From the NCBI RefSeq assembly GCF_900157385.1, contig NZ_LT717700.1:62001-126000 (forward strand): a DNA stretch of 64,000 bases, written 5' to 3'. A program made the translations under genes and the position numbers. The notes under the pieces were generated by a model. The model was not told the origin of the DNA, did no database searches, and worked only from the letters and a program-made list of their open reading frames with translations. Shown piece after piece: positions 61,184 to 64,000 of this stretch (the stretch's first letter is position 1; each line of letters begins with the position of its first letter). The stretch comes from Mycobacterium terramassiliense. Its GTDB lineage: Bacteria > Actinomycetota > Actinomycetes > Mycobacteriales > Mycobacteriaceae.

Positions 61184-62454
61184 CTTCGTTCCGGAGCCAG
61201 GCGCTTGAGGGCCAGTCCCCCTTCGAACGGCCGGTAGCCGAACGCGGCCGGGGCGCGATAGCCGGTGTCCTCCAAGGGTTTACGCACCTCGGCGACGGTG
61301 GGCCCGATCTTGGCGGCCACGGGGGCCAGCGCCTCGAGGTCGAAGCGATACACGCGGGCGGCGTTGCCGCCCAGGATCTTTCGGCACACGTCCTCCGGCC
61401 TGTCGTGCAGGGCCCAGCGGATGGCCAACGTGGAGTGGGGCGCAAAGCCTTCCTCGTGCGGATAGTCACTGCCCCACATGATGTGCTCCGGGCCCATGAA
61501 ATCGATCATCCCCGAGTCGATCGGTGTGAGCTCGGTGGCCAGGTAGCAGTTCCGCTTGACGTATTCGCTCGGCGCCATGGTCAGCTCGTCGACCGACGAT
61601 CCGCCGAACATCCCGTAGGTGCGGTTGCCGGCTTCAGACTTCATGGTGGGCACCATGGCGTCGAGCATGCCGATTTGGCCGGGCACCCAATAGGTGCCCT
61701 GCTCGGTCGGCGCGAATCGCAGCGTCGGGTACCGCTCGAACACCCCGGCCAGGATCAGGTGGCCAAGCGTGCGCTGGGCCCACATCGCCATCTCGGTGAT
61801 GAGCACCGCGTTCGACGCCGGCTGGTCCATCGGCATCTCGGGGCTGCCGGCCCCCGCGTGCTGCACCACCGTCAGGTCCAGATCCGCGCAGAGCGCCCAG
61901 ATCGGTTCGTAGCGGGTGTGGAAGAGCGGGGCCACGTGCGGGTCACCGGGCGAGACCGCCGGAATGAGCACTCCGCCAAAGCAGCCCTGCTCAACGCCCC
62001 AGCGGATTTCCTCCAGCGCCAGCTCGATGTCGTTGGGGAAAATCTGGATCAACCCGCGGCGCCGGGCCGGGGCCAGCGAACAGAAGTCGATCTGCCACCG
62101 GTTGTGGGCCTGCACCCCGGCCCAACGCTTCTCCAACTCGTCACGGGTGCGGGGCAGGCTGATGGTGATGTTCGGGGTCGTCGGGAAGAACGGCGGAATG
62201 GTGTTGGGCAGCAGCACCTCCGCGGCCACGCCATCGGCGTCCATCTCGGCGATCCGAAGCTCGTGGTCCCAGTTCCGGTTGGCGGTGGCGATCACGAGAT
62301 CGTCGAACGGGCTGGCATAGGCCTTGGCCCACGCGTCGAACTCATCGTGCAGCCGTGCCGGCAGATACGGTTTGTAGTCGAGTAGATCGGCCCCGGCGTG
62401 AGTATCCGTCGAAATGACGACGTAACGGTCCAACGTGTCCCAGGTAGTAGCCAT
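61180..62454 (-). CDS. Amidohydrolase (ACMSD-like), third copy
   Basis: A 424-residue paralogue of the two cluster amidohydrolases. N-terminal STDTHAGADLLDY (metal motif), VVQHAGAG in the middle, IMWGSDYPHEEG near 320. The ATG at 62454 follows GGAGG and a TATACT -10 box. Compared with the other copies, the second position of the metal loop is Thr rather than Cys. It is divergent from the TauD gene and convergent with iclR. It shares the GCTGGAGGTG ribosome-binding context with the TauD gene. Confidence 0.9.
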   Translation of the reverse strand: MATTWDTLDRYVVISTDTHAGADLLDYKPYLPARLHDEFDAWAKAYASPFDDLVIATANRNWDHELRIAEMDADGVAAEVLLPNTIPPFFPTTPNITISLPRTRDELEKRWAGVQAHNRWQIDFCSLAPARRRGLIQIFPNDIELALEEIRWGVEQGCFGGVLIPAVSPGDPHVAPLFHTRYEPIWALCADLDLTVVQHAGAGSPEMPMDQPASNAVLITEMAMWAQRTLGHLILAGVFERYPTLRFAPTEQGTYWVPGQIGMLDAMVPTMKSEAGNRTYGMFGGSSVDELTMAPSEYVKRNCYLATELTPIDSGMIDFMGPEHIMWGSDYPHEEGFAPHSTLAIRWALHDRPEDVCRKILGGNAARVYRFDLEALAPVAAKIGPTVAEVRKPLEDTGYRAPAAFGYRPFEGGLALKRLAPERS

Positions 62455-62475
62455 CGCACCTCCAGCGGTATGTGG

Positions 62476-62481
62476 AGTATA
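62476..62481 (-). promoter_or_regulatory. -10 box of the third amidohydrolase gene
   Basis: On the minus strand TATACT lies 21 nt before the ATG at 62454, leaving a short UTR that holds the GGAGG site. No clear -35 is seen. Confidence 0.45.
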
Positions 62482-62560
62482 GGAGAAACGGATCGGCCCG
62501 CGCAGGGACGAACCCACTGAGCGGGATAGCTTGTCAGCGGCCCGCTGGAGGTGAAAAGTC

Positions 62561-63502
62561 GTGCTCGAACGCTGCAATGCATGGGGTGCGTCGATGGAAA
62601 TCGTGCCGTTGGGCCCGGGCTTTGCCGCCGAACTGCGCGGCGTGACCATCCACGACGTCGCGGCCGGCGATGCCGCATACGCGGCGGTGCGCGCGGCGTT
62701 CGAAGAGCACTCGGTCCTGGTCCTTCGCGACCAGGACGTCACCGACGACGCGCAGCTCGCCTTCTCCCGCCGCTTTGGCCCGCTCGAGGCCACCAAGGTG
62801 GGTTCGGCTGGTTACGGCAGCAACCTGGTGGTGCTCAAGACCCTCGACGAGGAGGGCAACGTCGTGCCGGAAGAGCACCGGATCGCGTTGGAAAACAAGG
62901 CGAACCAGCTCTGGCATACCGACAGTGCCTTCAAACGGGTGCCGGCGCTCGCCTCGGTGCTGTCGTCACGGATCATCCCGGGCCGCGGAGGCGAGACCGA
63001 ATATGTCTCCACCCGGCTCGCGTTCGAGCGCCTCGATCCGTCGCTGCGGCGGCGGCTGGAGAATTGCTTCGCCTGGCACGAATACGCCTATTCGCGCGGC
63101 AAGATCGCGCCCGACCTCGCCACCCCGGCGGAACGGGCGGCGCTGCCGCCGCAATGCTGGCGGCTGGTGTGGACGAACCCCGTCAATGGCCGCAAGGCGC
63201 TCTACATCGCCTCGCACGCCTTCGCGATCGAGGGCATGGAGCAAAAGGCGGCGCAGCAACTGCTCGCCCAGCTGATCGACGCGGCGACCGCCCCCGGTCA
63301 CAGCTATCTGCACATGTGGCGCGAGGGCGACGTGGTGATGTGGGACAACCGCGCGACCATGCACCGGGGCCGGCCCTGGCCGGCGTCGGAGCCGCGTCAC
63401 ATGGTGCGCACCACCATTTCCGCGACGGAATCGGACGGGCTGGAGACGATGCGTCCGCTCCAGCCATTGACTCGGGCCGGTGAACCGCAAAGACCGATTT
63501 GA
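62561..63502 (+). CDS. TauD/TfdA-family alpha-ketoglutarate dioxygenase
   Basis: A 313-residue Fe(II)/2-oxoglutarate dioxygenase. The iron triad is His119 and Asp121 (WHTDSAF) with distal His268 (NRATMHRGRPW); a 2-oxoglutarate-binding Arg follows in PRHMVRTTIS. Relatives hydroxylate taurine, 2,4-D or other carboxylates, releasing a leaving group. The GTG at 62561 is chosen from the upstream GGAGGTG site; an ATG at 62594 is an alternative. It is divergent from the third amidohydrolase, suggesting a shared pathway. Confidence 0.9.
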   Translation: MLERCNAWGASMEIVPLGPGFAAELRGVTIHDVAAGDAAYAAVRAAFEEHSVLVLRDQDVTDDAQLAFSRRFGPLEATKVGSAGYGSNLVVLKTLDEEGNVVPEEHRIALENKANQLWHTDSAFKRVPALASVLSSRIIPGRGGETEYVSTRLAFERLDPSLRRRLENCFAWHEYAYSRGKIAPDLATPAERAALPPQCWRLVWTNPVNGRKALYIASHAFAIEGMEQKAAQQLLAQLIDAATAPGHSYLHMWREGDVVMWDNRATMHRGRPWPASEPRHMVRTTISATESDGLETMRPLQPLTRAGEPQRPI

Positions 63503-63525
63503 TATCGACTGCCTCACGCTACTTA

Positions 63526-63541
63526 TGTTGACAAAAGTCAC
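63526..63541. promoter_or_regulatory. Second copy of the TGTTGACAAAAGTCAC operator
   Basis: Exact 16-bp match to 36736-36751, containing the TGAC-AAAA-GTCA palindrome (63529-63540). It lies 17 bp before the start of the DUF1906 gene. A perfect 16-mer is very unlikely by chance in a window of this size and GC content, so a common regulator (one of the tandem TetR proteins) is plausible. Confidence 0.65.
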
Positions 63542-63558
63542 ATATTTAACATCACGCG

Positions 63559-64000
63559 ATGCAGGACTTGTCGGTACACGTGTGCCAAAGGCGATCACGC
63601 GCTATTCCGCGGCGCGACGTATTGCGCTACGGCATCGCTATTTCGGCACTGCCGGGGCTGTATGCGGGAGTCGCAAGTGTCGCCGTGCCGACGGCGGCCG
63701 CCATCCCCACGGCGGCTGGCGCCACCCCCAGACTGATCGACTTCGCCATGAGCCAGATTCCAGCGGAGCACATTCGAGCGGCCGGCTACGCCGGGGTCAT
63801 CAACTACGTGTCGCTATCGCGTCCCGGCTCCTCGATGGGTGCCAAGCCGATCACCCGGCCCTACGCCGAGCAGCTGACCGCTGCCGGGCTGATGATTGTC
63901 AGCAATTACCAATACGGCAAGCCCGGTAGCACAGCACCATCGGATTTCCGGCGCGGGTTCGAGGGCGGCGTCGCCGATGCTCGCACCGCCTGGAGGCTGC
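63559..64000 (+). CDS. Tat-exported DUF1906 protein (Rv2525c-like), runs off right edge
   Basis: The frame from ATG 63559 stays open to base 64000, so the product is partial (147 codons and one base). A twin-arginine signal (IPRRDVLRYGIAISALPGLY) at about residues 20-40 is followed by an alanine-rich cleavage region. The DUF1906 domain is a glycoside-hydrolase-like TIM barrel (ATPRLIDFAMSQIPAEHIRA, then GYAGVINYVSLSRPG, then IVSNYQYGKPGS). M. tuberculosis Rv2525c has the same Tat signal and domain. The upstream operator copy suggests TetR control. The overlapping 63480 frame on the same strand is a shadow. Confidence 0.85.
   Translation, partial: MQDLSVHVCQRRSRAIPRRDVLRYGIAISALPGLYAGVASVAVPTAAAIPTAAGATPRLIDFAMSQIPAEHIRAAGYAGVINYVSLSRPGSSMGAKPITRPYAEQLTAAGLMIVSNYQYGKPGSTAPSDFRRGFEGGVADARTAWRL

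Noticed and set aside
63526..63541. TTGACA read as a -35 promoter element in the repeated 16-mer
   Set aside because: No -10 box is found 16-19 nt downstream at either copy; the palindrome and exact duplication fit an operator better.

Overview
This window is a high-GC actinobacterial chromosome segment, almost certainly from a non-tuberculous Mycobacterium. The evidence is a PE-PPE protein, MmpS/MmpL pairs, MspA-type porin, DUF732 protein, many fadE/SDR/TetR genes, frequent GTG starts, and gene order. From memory, the left half follows the M. tuberculosis Rv3050c-Rv3065 block: TetR, nrdEIH, FMN reductase, TetR-dinB2, SDR, TetR-cyp136, double GntR, fadE22, ligB, cstA, DoxX and mmr. Strain-specific genes are inserted at several points. 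An MspA porin argues against the M. tuberculosis complex. I saw no rRNA, tRNA, CRISPR array, insertion sequence or phage.

Layout. 1-4.6 kb: class Ib ribonucleotide reductase operon nrdH-nrdI-nrdE with an HD-domain gene and a TetR gene downstream, and NrdR-box-like sites upstream. 4.7-10.1 kb: two divergent TetR-controlled units (FMN reductase // tetR-dinB2, and tetR // cyp136), each with a perfect palindrome between the divergent genes. 10.1-13.4 kb: an orphan LeuA regulatory-domain gene behind what looks like a complete attenuation leader, then a MEDS/ATPase anti-sigma-type regulator and a tandem-duplicated GntR/FadR protein. 13.4-18.1 kb: thiolase-like and OB-fold genes, fused two-domain acyl-CoA dehydrogenase fadE22, and an SDR. 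18.2-22.4 kb: ligB, cstA and a STAS-like gene. 22.6-25.5 kb: two tiny ORFs, an Hsp70-like ATPase and an SDR. 25.6-31.7 kb: acyl-CoA catabolism genes (enoyl-CoA hydratase, methylacyl-CoA racemase-like, acyl-CoA dehydrogenase; opposite strand APH-like kinase and SDR) around a porin gene and a small secreted protein. 32-36.7 kb: DoxX, hydrolases, mmr, a C39-like exported peptidase and two near-duplicate TetR genes.

36.8-41.3 kb: an RND/MmpL transporter, a DHA2 exporter and a LURP-one-like protein. 41.4-46.6 kb: glycogen phosphorylase, an MBL-fold hydrolase, a dienoyl-CoA-reductase-like SDR and an unknown gene. 46.6-54.6 kb: a PE-PPE-domain esterase, small exported and membrane proteins, mmpS-mmpL, a HicB-like protein, a hydrolase, an SDR and a 52-aa protein. 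54.6-63.5 kb: a probable catabolic cluster with an MFS permease, two adjacent amidohydrolases (one frameshifted), an acetoacetate-decarboxylase-like enzyme and an SDR, divergent from an IclR regulator across a perfect 15-bp palindrome. A third amidohydrolase and a TauD/TfdA dioxygenase follow. The window ends inside a Tat-exported DUF1906 (Rv2525c-like) gene.

The most notable observations are: (i) the leaderless leader peptide with rare Leu-Leu and Val-Val codons plus competing RNA helices ahead of the orphan LeuA regulatory domain; (ii) an identical 16-bp sequence containing a TGAC-AAAA-GTCA palindrome upstream of both the tetR/mmpL promoter and the DUF1906 gene 27 kb away; (iii) the IclR-linked amidohydrolase/decarboxylase cluster; and (iv) several genes whose starts are fixed by TANNNT boxes 6-8 nt upstream, the mycobacterial leaderless pattern.
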